18,141 nt of DNA from Lachnospiraceae bacterium UBA4260 (GCA_002395235.1 DGWK01000012.1:43220-61360); one strand, 5' to 3'; shown: positions 8,001 to 15,184, counted from the first letter of the stretch. Translations and numbers: made by a program. Notes: generated by a model from the letters alone, not told the origin.

Positions 8001-8742
8001 GCGCGGAGGCCTCGTTCGTGATCAGCTCCGCCTGCCGCAGGCGGATATCGCGGTTGGACTGCGAGAGCTTTCTGTTCTGGAGAGATGCATACACAAGGAA
8101 GCCGGTGATCGCCACCAGGCAGACGGAAGCCGCGGCCAGGAAGCGCTGAAGCCGGTAGACGCGGTTTCGCTGCTTGAGGTCGTCATATGTCATTCCGAGA
8201 ATGGGCGCCGCTATGCGCAGGAGAGTGTCGCCGCGCAATTTTTTGACAACTTCGTAGGCGGTGGTTCCCCTTGCGTCCGCCGCGAGCATTTCATCGGGAA
8301 GATTTCCGGAGCCGGCGAAGGCTTCGGGGAAAATATCGGCCGGCTCGCCGCTGGTCATGACTGCGAGGATGTGGTCGCGGTCGTGAAATTCAAGGAATGT
8401 CCGGATTTCGAGGTCCACCCAGGGGGAATTTTTGGTCGCCGGAGAGCAGATGATGATCAGCCAGCGAGAGTTCTTCAGCGCCTGGCGAATGCGGGAGGCA
8501 AAAGCGGCGGTGGCGGAGAGCTCCCCCTCGTCGAGGAAGACGCGTTTGATCCTTCTTCTCTTTTTCTCGCCTTTTGCATGGCCGGCTATTATGGGCACAT
8601 GAAAGTGCTCCAGGTTCTTCTGGAGCGCTTTGGCGGCCGCGCTGTCAATCGGGCCGTGCTTATAGCTTATGAAAGCGTCGTATTCGGAAGCGATGCCGAG
8701 GGCGGCGTCTTCCGCGTTCTGCAGATTCGTTTCATCAGGCAT
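5035..8742 (-). CDS. TIR-domain membrane protein with beta-propeller-like ectodomain
   Basis: A 1235-residue protein. Residues about 20-150 are a TIR domain: YDAFISYKH at 21-29, RVFLDEGELSA at 67-77, WLIIICSP at 94-101, and SPWVDLE with E112 at the position of the catalytic glutamate of NAD-cleaving TIRs. Basic residues 191-200 precede a transmembrane helix at about 201-220, predicting TIR inside and the rest outside. A helical segment (225-270) with RLRQAELITNEA is followed by repeated beta-strand motifs such as VYVWDTATDRL, typical of WD40/PQQ-like propellers. Array D supplies a D-T-x-x-V-S linker at about 809-871. The start at 8742 has AAAGG 12 bases upstream, inside a 20-bp tandem duplication. 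The lipoprotein gene follows 23 bp downstream in the same operon. The family is known in clostridia; whether this copy serves signalling or defence cannot be decided here. Confidence 0.85.
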   Translation of the reverse strand: MPDETNLQNAEDAALGIASEYDAFISYKHGPIDSAAAKALQKNLEHFHVPIIAGHAKGEKKRRRIKRVFLDEGELSATAAFASRIRQALKNSRWLIIICSPATKNSPWVDLEIRTFLEFHDRDHILAVMTSGEPADIFPEAFAGSGNLPDEMLAADARGTTAYEVVKKLRGDTLLRIAAPILGMTYDDLKQRNRVYRLQRFLAAASVCLVAITGFLVYASLQNRKLSQSNRDIRLRQAELITNEASAQLEAGNSVEAIRGLLHVVTDLSGDASSGSSMLDSVFGYDRTSEDILPSSQYELTRALNLYVPYLTPNFADQHIAPGAVLEVGETLFPDLLTDSDGSHLLAAGQKRVYVWDTATDRLCGEISFDDYIVNWSKDVLLDGDRIVLCGEHGVVCYNYLTGKVDWKTTVLDYVRAVARSTAPLPAAAESNASASAGNAPGSISGPAGSAAADRLYLVSDSGITVLDADSGALLDEYRFVAGRDESFITSYSFNSGGADDEDAPLFGTIMDCSVSEDGRYLLFTSSESYEQAFLYAHDLTSGKTVKIDTVPYYDECFHAASYSTEEDSDTEHVLYSKFKKNDSGYAIILTSVALEYEDTSLSSRQEWEKEIPLTQQTRKSIAQGKTVAAYGRVIDILPRMRGEEGPVSILFACDEDLRLLSPQNGQILYEFPLPGTFMKFLDVQGHCFLYLRSGRIYDFAGKELQLYTAAFADNLYDIEKLGEQPSFYCLERDNRIIHYSPDEPDLGFVKLASHDSGMPTRVLWQDDDLTLLGDLKNLCLVNEKDDSAIVTTYTELVRGARGAGATEGADTLEVSGDGDTLKVSGDGDTLKVSDTPEVSGEGDTLEVSDTSGASDTSEASDTSEVSDTSEVLYSTNLKVLNAENGIVHFLRVSKDSPQTSVLTHYQLNASDGTVTAEDILRVNRSFYMDDNILYDPDGNILYVMDSQTDATVIWTCSFDTSKVIHQKAVRHVLPLGKRYSFYSLSPQADKILLFSDQMDLLVLNTNTWQTEYTISGTAYSKAAVNILKFSNDHSRICWDGHTLVVPDKHKLHVYDDTGAETHTILCEHGTDDNTSKGVPCAALSPTGKCLYYVQNSTLVQYSLTDAKILNEITLPAAPVASALTSADPWVVTFDPVRARTLERLRTAFPLPNSEVREPDTMHIVYNGAYYCVRCDYEAFGVMTQVNGVTAYNPASGKIYMSSYDIKTRLYDYIYYKEYSIGDIIDIARERYSGL
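6126..6312 (-). repeat. In-gene repeat array D (TIR protein linker)
   Basis: Nine units lie within the TIR coding sequence, with cores at 6128, 6146, 6164, 6182, 6200, 6227, 6245, 6272 and 6299. Steps are only 18 or 27 bp. Orientation flips between 6182 and 6200, so the first four units and the last five point in opposite directions. All read D-T/A-x-x-V/A-S on the coding strand; the 27-bp steps add Gly-Asp-Gly or Gly-Glu-Gly spacers. The array sits between two predicted propeller segments and adds about 60 residues. Confidence 0.92.
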
Positions 8743-8785
8743 ATTATTCGGACACCTTTCATATTATTCGGACACCTTTGAGGTA
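8740..8785 (-). repeat. 20-bp tandem duplication and repeat unit at the TIR gene start
   Basis: CATATTATTCGGACACCTTT occurs twice back to back (8740-8759 and 8760-8779). On the minus strand each copy contains AAAGGTGTCC followed by ATG, so a ribosome-binding-site-like segment and a start codon are both duplicated. The outer copy continues into TGAGGTATT, giving a full member of the repeat family (GACACC-TTTGA-GGTATT, 8771-8786). Initiation at the outer ATG (8762) would be out of frame and stop after about 31 codons, so 8742 is kept as the TIR start. Confidence 0.8.
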
Positions 8786-8799
8786 TTGCTGTTTTTATG

Positions 8800-8825
8800 T
8801 ATAATTGATTATATCAGTTTATAAT
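8800..8825. promoter_or_regulatory. Divergent AT-rich promoter region between the TIR and phosphatase genes
   Basis: The 109-bp gap between the divergent genes holds plus-strand TATAAT matches at 8800-8805 and 8820-8825, and a minus-strand TATAAT at 8808-8813. No convincing -35 box accompanies them at 17 bp, so individual promoter assignments are tentative. Both genes must start from this short region, so shared control is possible. Confidence 0.4.
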
Positions 8826-8851
8826 GCCTGATTGAAGAAAGTGCGTACAAA

Positions 8852-10942
8852 ATGGCAACTATGCTTTTGAAAATGACAATCTCGACCTGTTTGTATCTGA
8901 TCATAACGGCCATAGTGTGGCATTTCTGGTCAAAGAGCAAACGGGGACCGCTTCAAAAAATAGCCGTGGGGCTCGTCTTCGGATTCTGTTCGGTCATGTC
9001 GACTCATCTGGGCGTGGACTACAGGAACATGATCCTCAACGTGCGGGACCTGGGGCCCCTTATAGCCGGTCTCTTTTTTGCCCCGAGTTCGGGAATTATC
9101 GCGGGCCTGATCGGAGGCGTGGAGCGCTATATAGCGGGCACCTATTTTGATGTCGGCTCGTTCACGACGGTATCCTGCAGCCTGTCCACTCTGCTCGCCG
9201 GTCTTATGTCGGCGGTGCTGAACGTATTCATGTTCAAGGGAAAGAGGCCGCCGGCCTTCCATGCCGCCGTCATAGGAATGGTGATGGAAGTCTTCCATAT
9301 GTATGCGGTCCTTCTGACGCACAGGAACGACATGGCTTCCGCCCACTTTATCGTCAAAAGCTGCTCAGTCCCCATGATCGTCTTCTGCGGACTGGGGCTG
9401 ACGGCCTGCTCGATCCTGATCATGATCCTGTCCGGCGAGAAGTACGAATACATACCGTTCTCGGACCGCGAGAGAACGCCGATCGCCAAGCGGTTTTACA
9501 GGCAGCTCCTGGCCGCGACGCTGCTCGTCTTCGTGATCAATCACCTGATGGATTACAACCTGCAGACCAGGGCCCAATTTGAACAGGCGGAGGAAGATCT
9601 CAACAATATGGCGACCGGTTTCCGGGCGGTTTACTTCGACACGAAAGGAGATATGGAAAAAGCGAGAATACTGAACTCCTACATCTCATTGGCCGGAGGC
9701 GATGACATTTATTACCTGGTCTACGATGTGAACGGGAATGTGCTCTCAAGCCTTTACAGTGAAGAGAACGAAATGTTCAGGCTCAGCGAATCGGAACGGC
9801 AGGCTCTGGCGGCTCGGCCGGAATGGACATCCTTCAGATATACGGTCGAGTTTTACGGGGGAATGTACGCGGTCTGTGTCAAAAGATCGCTGAACGAAGA
9901 GAATACGGTATTTGTTCTGCTTGCCTGGCAGTATGACATGCTGATGCGGGGGCAGGTCAATCAGGCCTACGAAGTGCTGCTGTCCGATATACTGCTGTTC
10001 ACGGTCCTCTATCTGATGGTCGTCGCACTGGTGGAGACTCTGGTGTGCAGGAATCTGAAGTCGGTCACAGACTCTTTGCAGAAGATCATAGCCGGCGACC
10101 TGAGAGAAGTGGTCAATGTGAGAGACTCTTTGGAGTTCTCTATTTTGTCAGATGATATAAACCAGACGGTTTCGACCCTGAAGGGCTATATCGACGAGTC
10201 AAAAAAGCGAATGGAAAAGGAACTGGCCCTTGCCGCCTTCATCCAGGAATCGGCGCTTCCGCACGTCTTCACATTTGAGAGGAACGACTTTGAGATCTAT
10301 GCCCTCATGAAACCGGCCAGGCAGGTCGGAGGCGACTTCTACGACTTCTTCTTCATAGACGCGGGCAAGATGGCCCTAGTCATCGCGGACGTCTCGGGCA
10401 AAGGAATACCGGCGGCCATGTTCATGATGCGGGCCAAAACAGCCATCGTCAATACGGCCAGTGTCGGAAAGTCTCCCTCAGAGGTGCTCTTCGAGGTCAA
10501 TAACGTCCTCTGCGAGGGTAATGACGCGGAGATGTTCGTGACCGCCTGGATCGGGATCCTGGACCTGGAGACCGGAATCATGCGATGCGCCAACGCCGGA
10601 CATGAGTACCCGGTGCTGTGCCGGGCGGGAGGCGATTACGAGCTGCTCAAAGATAAGCACGGACTCGTGCTGGCAGCGATGCAGAATACTTCTGCGGCCG
10701 AGTACACCTTAGAGCTCCATCCCGGAGACAGGATCTTCGTCTACACGGACGGCGTTCCGGAGGCAATCGACAAAGAAGAGAAGGCTTACGGTACGGACCG
10801 GCTGGTCCAAAAGCTCAATACCGTAAAGGGGCTTTCTCAGCAGGAGGTGCTCAAGCAGGTCTATCAGGATATTGTGGAGTTCGCCAGTGAGGCGGAGCAG
10901 TTCGATGATATTACGATGCTGGGGTACACATATAACGGATAA
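8852..10942 (+). CDS. Membrane sensor PP2C phosphatase (LytS-like 5TM plus SpoIIE domain)
   Basis: A 696-residue membrane-bound serine/threonine phosphatase of RsbU/SpoIIE type. Residues 1-195 contain several transmembrane helices with GLFFAPSSGIIAGLIGGVER, typical of the 5TM receptor region of LytS-like sensors. Another helix lies at about 216-235, an external sensor region at 236-370, and a further helix at 375-398 leading into a HAMP-like linker. The catalytic domain (about 465-692) has GGDFYD (D495, D498), ADVSGKG (D513), ANAGHEYP, YTDGVPEA (D633) and FDDITML, so the metal-binding aspartates are intact. Such enzymes usually dephosphorylate anti-sigma-factor antagonists, but none is encoded nearby. 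The ribosome-binding site (GAAGAAAG) is weak. The gene diverges from the TIR operon. Confidence 0.9.
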   Translation: MATMLLKMTISTCLYLIITAIVWHFWSKSKRGPLQKIAVGLVFGFCSVMSTHLGVDYRNMILNVRDLGPLIAGLFFAPSSGIIAGLIGGVERYIAGTYFDVGSFTTVSCSLSTLLAGLMSAVLNVFMFKGKRPPAFHAAVIGMVMEVFHMYAVLLTHRNDMASAHFIVKSCSVPMIVFCGLGLTACSILIMILSGEKYEYIPFSDRERTPIAKRFYRQLLAATLLVFVINHLMDYNLQTRAQFEQAEEDLNNMATGFRAVYFDTKGDMEKARILNSYISLAGGDDIYYLVYDVNGNVLSSLYSEENEMFRLSESERQALAARPEWTSFRYTVEFYGGMYAVCVKRSLNEENTVFVLLAWQYDMLMRGQVNQAYEVLLSDILLFTVLYLMVVALVETLVCRNLKSVTDSLQKIIAGDLREVVNVRDSLEFSILSDDINQTVSTLKGYIDESKKRMEKELALAAFIQESALPHVFTFERNDFEIYALMKPARQVGGDFYDFFFIDAGKMALVIADVSGKGIPAAMFMMRAKTAIVNTASVGKSPSEVLFEVNNVLCEGNDAEMFVTAWIGILDLETGIMRCANAGHEYPVLCRAGGDYELLKDKHGLVLAAMQNTSAAEYTLELHPGDRIFVYTDGVPEAIDKEEKAYGTDRLVQKLNTVKGLSQQEVLKQVYQDIVEFASEAEQFDDITMLGYTYNG

Positions 10943-10959
10943 TGGGGCACGGACTACGC

Positions 10960-11008
10960 AAAAAAGGCTGTCGCACTAAGAATTATTCTTAGGGCGGCGG
11001 CCTTTTTT
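10960..11008. terminator. Two-way intrinsic terminator between convergent genes
   Basis: AAAAAAGGC (10960-10968) pairs with GCCTTTTTT (11000-11008). An inner 7-bp stem, CTAAGAA with TTCTTAG (10976-10982 with 10986-10992), extends the hairpin. A-runs and T-runs flank it, so it can end both the phosphatase transcript and the convergent DUF308 transcript. Confidence 0.85.
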
Positions 11009-11038
11009 ATAGAACGGGATACGTCCCCGTGACACATT

Positions 11039-11842
11039 TTATGAATTTTCTTCTCCGAAAGAAGAGTGATGTCCTTCTTCGCCGAAGGTAGGCTGCTCGG
11101 TTTCTACGGGCGGGACGTCACTTTCCGCAGGCTGGTCCTGAGCGGGATCAAAGACAGTGTGGTGCGTCTCGGCCGGGCCTGCGGGCGCCTCAGCAGCCGG
11201 AGCGGGCTGATTGGAGGATCCCGTTGAAGCTTCTGTTGCCGGCGTCTGCGCGGCTCCGCTTTCCTGGGCTTCGGCGGCCTTCTTATCGCGCCTTGCGGCG
11301 AGCATGATGCAGATCCAGGTGACCAGCATGCTGAAAAGGCAGCAGGCGCCGCATATAAGCAAGGTCCAGTTCGCAAAACCGACCACGCGGTCTGTGATCA
11401 TTTTAGCTTCAAGAAGGACGCAGATCGCGCCTGCGATGCAGCCGATCGTCAGGATCAGGTTCAGGACCCACACGGGATAGTCAAGGACCTTGATCTGCAC
11501 GGTTCCCTGCAGGATCAGAACGCCAAGGATCAGCGACAGCATACCGGTGTAAATATCAAAATGGGCGGTCAGATCCGGGATCCGGATCAATCCGATGATG
11601 CCCATCAGGACCAGCATCGTGCCCAACGCAAATCCGTAGCGGTCGATTCGCTTATAGTCACCCGAAAGGAAATAAGAAACGATGGAGATAACGCCGACGG
11701 CGATCAGTCCTCCGCACAGGAACTGGCAGACCGTGGTCACCTGCATGGTCTTACTGAACAGCAGCAGATAACCGAGGATAATGGCTACCAATGAGAGTGA
11801 GACCTGTGTGAGGACACTGCTTTTACTTGTTGATGTTTTCAT
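11039..11842 (-). CDS. HdeD/DUF308-family membrane protein
   Basis: A 267-residue protein with about six transmembrane helices between residues 13 and 182, arranged as three hairpins. Repeated Gly-rich helices such as LILGVLILQGTVQI and FLCGGLIAVGVISIVSYF resemble the HdeD (DUF308) family. In enterobacteria HdeD is tied to acid resistance; no such role can be assumed here. Residues about 185-267 are a polar Ala/Pro/Glu tail, predicted disordered and cytosolic. The ATG at 11842 is preceded by GGGGGAG at a good distance. The gene is convergent with the phosphatase and divergent from the zinc-ribbon operon, so it stands alone. Confidence 0.75.
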   Translation of the reverse strand: MKTSTSKSSVLTQVSLSLVAIILGYLLLFSKTMQVTTVCQFLCGGLIAVGVISIVSYFLSGDYKRIDRYGFALGTMLVLMGIIGLIRIPDLTAHFDIYTGMLSLILGVLILQGTVQIKVLDYPVWVLNLILTIGCIAGAICVLLEAKMITDRVVGFANWTLLICGACCLFSMLVTWICIMLAARRDKKAAEAQESGAAQTPATEASTGSSNQPAPAAEAPAGPAETHHTVFDPAQDQPAESDVPPVETEQPTFGEEGHHSSFGEENS

Positions 11843-11864
11843 GATTAACTCCCCCTATACTATT

Positions 11865-11879
11865 TTGCCATACTGGCAA
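11865..11879. promoter_or_regulatory. Inverted repeat, possible operator upstream of the DUF308 gene
   Basis: TTGCCA-TAC-TGGCAA is a perfect 6-bp inverted repeat with a 3-bp centre, 23 bp upstream of the DUF308 start codon. Its size and spacing suit a dimeric repressor site. No regulator gene lies in the window, so its role is inferred from form alone. Confidence 0.35.
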
Positions 11880-12002
11880 TCGGATCGTAACGGCTTTCGC
11901 CCCTTCTCCCGGATCGCCCTGATTCGGGGGAAGCGGTTAACTACATCTTATAGTTTATCATGTCATCCTCCAATTGGAGACACTTTTTACAGAAAGATTT
12001 AG

Positions 12003-12008
12003 TATAAT
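12003..12008 (+). promoter_or_regulatory. Candidate -10 box for the zinc-ribbon/hflKC operon
   Basis: A perfect TATAAT in an AT-rich stretch on the correct strand. The hexamers at 17-18 bp upstream (ACACTT or GACACT) match the -35 consensus poorly, so an activator would be needed if this is the true promoter. Confidence 0.35.
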
Positions 12009-12192
12009 ACAAATAGATGAGCGCGACGCAGAAGCTTATGTGCCGAATTTGAACGTGTGGGGCACGCGGGCGCGCTGTGAGCCGCGGAAAATAAATGATC
12101 TGCGCAGAACAGGTGCGGAGCGGCAGCGGGCGCAGGAGATAACAAGTGAGCAAAATATTGAGCAGAATACAATTATATGAGGGAGAAACAGT

Positions 12193-12870
12193 ATGAAGAT
12201 CTGTCCGGCTTGCAACTATGAGAATCCAGATACGAATAAGTTTTGCAACTATTGCGGAGCGCAGCTGTCCGGCGTAGAGCCGACAGGAAATACGGCGCCC
12301 GAACCTGATCCGCTCGCCGAAATACTGGCGAAGCAGAAACAGGCCGAACAAGCGCAGGAGGCGCAGAATCCTGTCGGAATCGACGCCGCCGGCGCAGGCA
12401 TTTTTGGAGCTGTGGGGCAGCGCGGTCATCAGCCGGCACAGCAGAACGGGTTCCGGTATGAAGGACAGGGCTATCAGCCCGGCGCGCAGAACGGATTCCA
12501 GCCTGCGGGGCAGGGAGGCTATCAGCCCGGCGCCCGGCCTGCGGGGCAGCATGTTTATCGGCAGATGGGACAGGGCGGCCGACCGATGGCGCCGAACAAC
12601 AATGCGCAGCAGTATACTTACTCGCCCACTCCTTTTGACAGCAAAATTCCGGAGATCGCGATCGGCAAATATGTGGCGTGGAGTGTTTTTGACATCCTTT
12701 TCTCGCTGGTCTTCGGCATCCTGGGATTGGTCTTTGTGCTCAGGATCAATAAATCCAAGACCGTAGAGGAGCAGCAGAAGAATCTCAAGACAGCGAGAAT
12801 TTTCCTGATCATCGGAACGGTCTTTGCGATCCTCAATATTGTAGTAATGATCGGAGGCGGCCTGGCCTGA
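12193..12870 (+). CDS. Zinc-ribbon protein with CD225-like membrane domain
   Basis: A 225-residue protein. The N-terminus is a zinc ribbon with C4, C7, C18 and C21 (CPAC and CNYC knuckles). Residues about 75-125 are a low-complexity Gln/Gly/Pro linker with repeats such as GYQPGAQNGFQPAGQGGYQP. Residues about 150-222 carry two transmembrane helices joined by a polar loop (INKSKTVEEQQKNLKTAR), similar to the CD225/dispanin domain. The start at 12193 has GAGGGAG ten bases upstream. The gene is followed after 83 bp by hflK on the same strand. A membrane-adaptor role is plausible, but no specific function can be given. Confidence 0.78.
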   Translation: MKICPACNYENPDTNKFCNYCGAQLSGVEPTGNTAPEPDPLAEILAKQKQAEQAQEAQNPVGIDAAGAGIFGAVGQRGHQPAQQNGFRYEGQGYQPGAQNGFQPAGQGGYQPGARPAGQHVYRQMGQGGRPMAPNNNAQQYTYSPTPFDSKIPEIAIGKYVAWSVFDILFSLVFGILGLVFVLRINKSKTVEEQQKNLKTARIFLIIGTVFAILNIVVMIGGGLA

Positions 12871-12876
12871 CGCGAT

Positions 12877-12901
12877 ATCCCGAATGCGAAGCATTTGGGA
12901 T
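12877..12901 (+). other. Strong RNA hairpin between the zinc-ribbon gene and hflK
   Basis: An 11-bp stem (12877-12887 with 12891-12901, one G-U pair) closes a GAA loop, seven bases after the zinc-ribbon stop codon. No U-run follows, so it is not a standard terminator. It may act as an mRNA processing or stability element that sets different expression for hflK. Confidence 0.6.
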
Positions 12902-12953
12902 GTGGGAGGCAGAACAGCTACTTATTTTATTGGTTTTTGGGAGGAAGATAATT

Positions 12954-14147
12954 ATGGCGCTCAAAGACTTCTTAAAGAACAAAAATATAAAAAAGAATTT
13001 GAACAAAAAACCGGACAAGAACAATTCCTCTGCAGCCGGGGAGTCGGACGGCAGAGGGCAGGGTGACCCTGAACAGGGCGGGCCGCAGACCCCGGTCGCA
13101 AAGATCGCAGGTATGGTGGTTCCTGTTTTGGCGGTTCTGCTTGTGATCGGGATCGTGGCAGGATCCTTTTACACGCTTTCGGAGACGGAGAGCGCTGTGG
13201 TGACGACGCTGGGGCAGGCCACCGTCAATAACAACAAGGGCCTCCAGTTCAAAATACCGTTCATCCAGAAGGTGACCAAGATCAACACTACGGTCCGCAG
13301 CTTCGAGATCGGATACAGAGAAAGCGGCGAAGGGAACTACTCTAACGTGGAAGAAGAGTCCACCATGATCACTTCGGACATGAATTTTGTGGACATCGAC
13401 TTTTATGTCACGTATCAGGTGACCGATCCGCTTCAGTACATGTACGCGACCGAGGAGCCGGAGCTGATCCTCAAGAACCTGATCCAGAGCACGATCCGCG
13501 GGACCGTCAGCGCTTACACTGTGGATTCCGCGCTGACCACGGGCAAGTCTGACATCCAGCAGAACATCAAAAATATAGTGATGGACGAACTTGAAGAGCA
13601 GGACATCGGACTGTCGCTGATCGATATTTCGATACAGGATGTGGAGCCGCCCAACGACACGATCAAAGAAGCTTTCTCCGAAGTCGAGAACGCCCGGCAG
13701 AACAAGGAGTCGGCCCTGAACGAGGCAAATCAGTATCGGAACGAGCAGCTTCCCGCCGCGGAGGCCAAGGCCGATAACATCATTCAGAAGGCGGAGGCGC
13801 ACAAGGCGGCCCGCATCAACGAGGCCAACGGCCAGGCGGCACGATTTAACAGTGAGTACGCCGAGTACATCAAATATCCGCTCATTACAAAGCAGCGTAT
13901 GTTTTACGAGGCGATGGAGGAGATTTTGCCTAACGTCAAGATCATCATTAATAATGATGAGACCGGGGAGACCCAGCGCATGTACCTGGGCGACCTGGAC
14001 GGCAGTCTTGGCGGTAACGGAACCGGCAACGGAACCGGAAATGGGAACGGCAGCAGTACCGAGACCGGGGATCAGAACGGCAGCAGTGCCGGAACCCGGA
14101 TGGGAGGCAACGCCTCTTCCGGAGCAGAGACAGGAGGTGAGCAGTGA
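12954..14147 (+). CDS. hflK: HflK-like SPFH membrane protein
   Basis: A 397-residue SPFH (band 7) protein of HflK type. A polar N-terminus is followed by a transmembrane helix at about 50-72, the SPFH domain at 73-240 (SETESAVVTTLGQ, then VTYQVTDPLQYMY), and a coiled-coil rich in Ala/Glu/Lys at 240-300. The last 50 residues are a Gly/Asn/Ser tail. HflK and HflC form a large cage in the membrane around the FtsH protease in other bacteria; no ftsH is in the window. The start at 12954 is chosen because GGGAGG lies nine bases upstream; an in-frame ATG 18 codons earlier falls in the upstream hairpin and lacks such a site. The stop overlaps the hflC start (TGATG), implying translational coupling. 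Confidence 0.88.
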   Translation: MALKDFLKNKNIKKNLNKKPDKNNSSAAGESDGRGQGDPEQGGPQTPVAKIAGMVVPVLAVLLVIGIVAGSFYTLSETESAVVTTLGQATVNNNKGLQFKIPFIQKVTKINTTVRSFEIGYRESGEGNYSNVEEESTMITSDMNFVDIDFYVTYQVTDPLQYMYATEEPELILKNLIQSTIRGTVSAYTVDSALTTGKSDIQQNIKNIVMDELEEQDIGLSLIDISIQDVEPPNDTIKEAFSEVENARQNKESALNEANQYRNEQLPAAEAKADNIIQKAEAHKAARINEANGQAARFNSEYAEYIKYPLITKQRMFYEAMEEILPNVKIIINNDETGETQRMYLGDLDGSLGGNGTGNGTGNGNGSSTETGDQNGSSAGTRMGGNASSGAETGGEQ

Positions 14148-15184
14148 TGAAGAAGCATTCTGTCACTATTTTGGCCGCATTGATCATAATTTATCTGATC
14201 GGCAACCTTTCCGCAGTCATCACGTATCCCAATGAGTACAAGGTCATCAAGACCATGGGCAAAATATCGAGAGTCACAACGGAGCCCGGCTTCTCTCTGC
14301 GCATTCCCCTGATTCAGAGTGAGACGACGATTCCCAAGGACAGGCAGCTCTATGACATCGCGCCCACGGAGATTTATACGTCCGACAAAAAGAAGATGGA
14401 AGTGGACGCCTACATCATCTGGAGGGTGACGGACCCCACCAAATTCACGCAGACGCTGAACGCGTCGAAGGCAAGCGCGGAGAGCAAGATCAGCGCGATG
14501 GTCTACGGTGCCCTGAAGACTACGGTGTCCGCCACGACGCAGGAGGAGCTGATCGCGTCCCGCGACGCGGCGCTCGACAAGCAGGAAGAGGATGATCTTC
14601 TCGATGTGGAAGTCCAGGATATGAAGTCCGAGGATCTGGCAGAAGAGGGGGACGACCAGGCGCAGACCGGGACGGGAACGGAGACGGACGACGGCATGTC
14701 GGTCATCGATGAGAACACCCGCGTCATCTCTCTTTCCAGCAAGATCATCGAGCAGCTCGACAAGGACTACAATCCCGAGCAGTACGGGTTTGAGATCCAG
14801 CTGGTCAAGATCAAGAAACTCGACCTTCCGGAAGAGAACAAGGACGCGGTCTACAACCGCATGATTACCGAGCGCAAGAACATTGCCGCCGCTTACAAGG
14901 CGCAGGGCGAGTCCGAGGCGCAGAAGATCCGCAACACGACGGACAGAGAGACGGCGGTCATGATCTCCCAGGCGGAGGCGAAGGCGGACCAACTCGAGGC
15001 CGAAGGAGAGGCGGAGTACATGCGGATCCTCTCGGACGCCTACAATGACCCGGACAAGGCGGAGTATTACCTGTTCGTCCGTCAGCTCGACGCGGCAAAA
15101 AAGAGCCTGGAGAGCGGGAATACCACGCTCTTTCTGGACAGCGATTCGCCGCTGGCCAGTGTCTTTGAGAGTGCGGGGGAGTGA
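14147..15184 (+). CDS. hflC: HflC-like SPFH membrane protein with acidic insert
   Basis: A 345-residue partner of HflK. A transmembrane helix at about 6-25 leads into the SPFH domain (EYKVIKTMGKISRVTTEPGF, then VDAYIIWRVTDP) and a coiled-coil at about 230-300 with the characteristic YKAQGESEAQKIR and EAKADQLEAEGEAEYMRI. At about 145-190, inside the SPFH region, there is an acidic, low-complexity insert (Glu/Asp-rich, then TGTGTETDDG) that I do not expect in HflC. The ATG at 14147 is preferred over the adjacent GTG at 14144: GGAGG is nine bases upstream and the overlap with the hflK stop is the usual TGATG form. It is the third gene of the cluster, and the GH5 gene follows after 29 bp. Confidence 0.88.
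   Translation: MKKHSVTILAALIIIYLIGNLSAVITYPNEYKVIKTMGKISRVTTEPGFSLRIPLIQSETTIPKDRQLYDIAPTEIYTSDKKKMEVDAYIIWRVTDPTKFTQTLNASKASAESKISAMVYGALKTTVSATTQEELIASRDAALDKQEEDDLLDVEVQDMKSEDLAEEGDDQAQTGTGTETDDGMSVIDENTRVISLSSKIIEQLDKDYNPEQYGFEIQLVKIKKLDLPEENKDAVYNRMITERKNIAAAYKAQGESEAQKIRNTTDRETAVMISQAEAKADQLEAEGEAEYMRILSDAYNDPDKAEYYLFVRQLDAAKKSLESGNTTLFLDSDSPLASVFESAGE

Larger units (their letters stand above)
11843..12192. other. 350-bp divergent intergenic region
   Basis: No supportable gene. It holds the upstream region of the DUF308 gene, including the inverted repeat at 11865-11879, and on the right a perfect TATAAT at 12003-12008 without a good -35 box. From there a leader of about 180 nt runs to the zinc-ribbon gene. 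The leader is GC-rich in its middle (about 12055-12140), and I recognise no riboswitch or T-box in it. No copy of the CCCTAGAGG repeat is present. Confidence 0.6.

Noticed and set aside
7954..8781. Plus-strand open frame opposite the TIR domain
   Set aside because: The minus strand carries clear TIR motifs and a membrane helix; the plus-strand frame shows none.
10470..10492. Repeat-like CCCTCAGAGGTG inside the phosphatase gene
   Set aside because: It encodes SPSEVL, a conserved stretch of the SpoIIE-type domain, is single and lacks the flanking arms. Treated as chance similarity.
11974..12180. Small plus-strand gene in the leader of the zinc-ribbon gene
   Set aside because: The ATG lies upstream of the candidate -10 box, there is no ribosome-binding site, and the composition shows no protein-like pattern.
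12900..12953. Upstream ATG as the hflK start
   Set aside because: It lies at the end of a strong hairpin and lacks a ribosome-binding site; GGGAGG sits correctly before the ATG at 12954.
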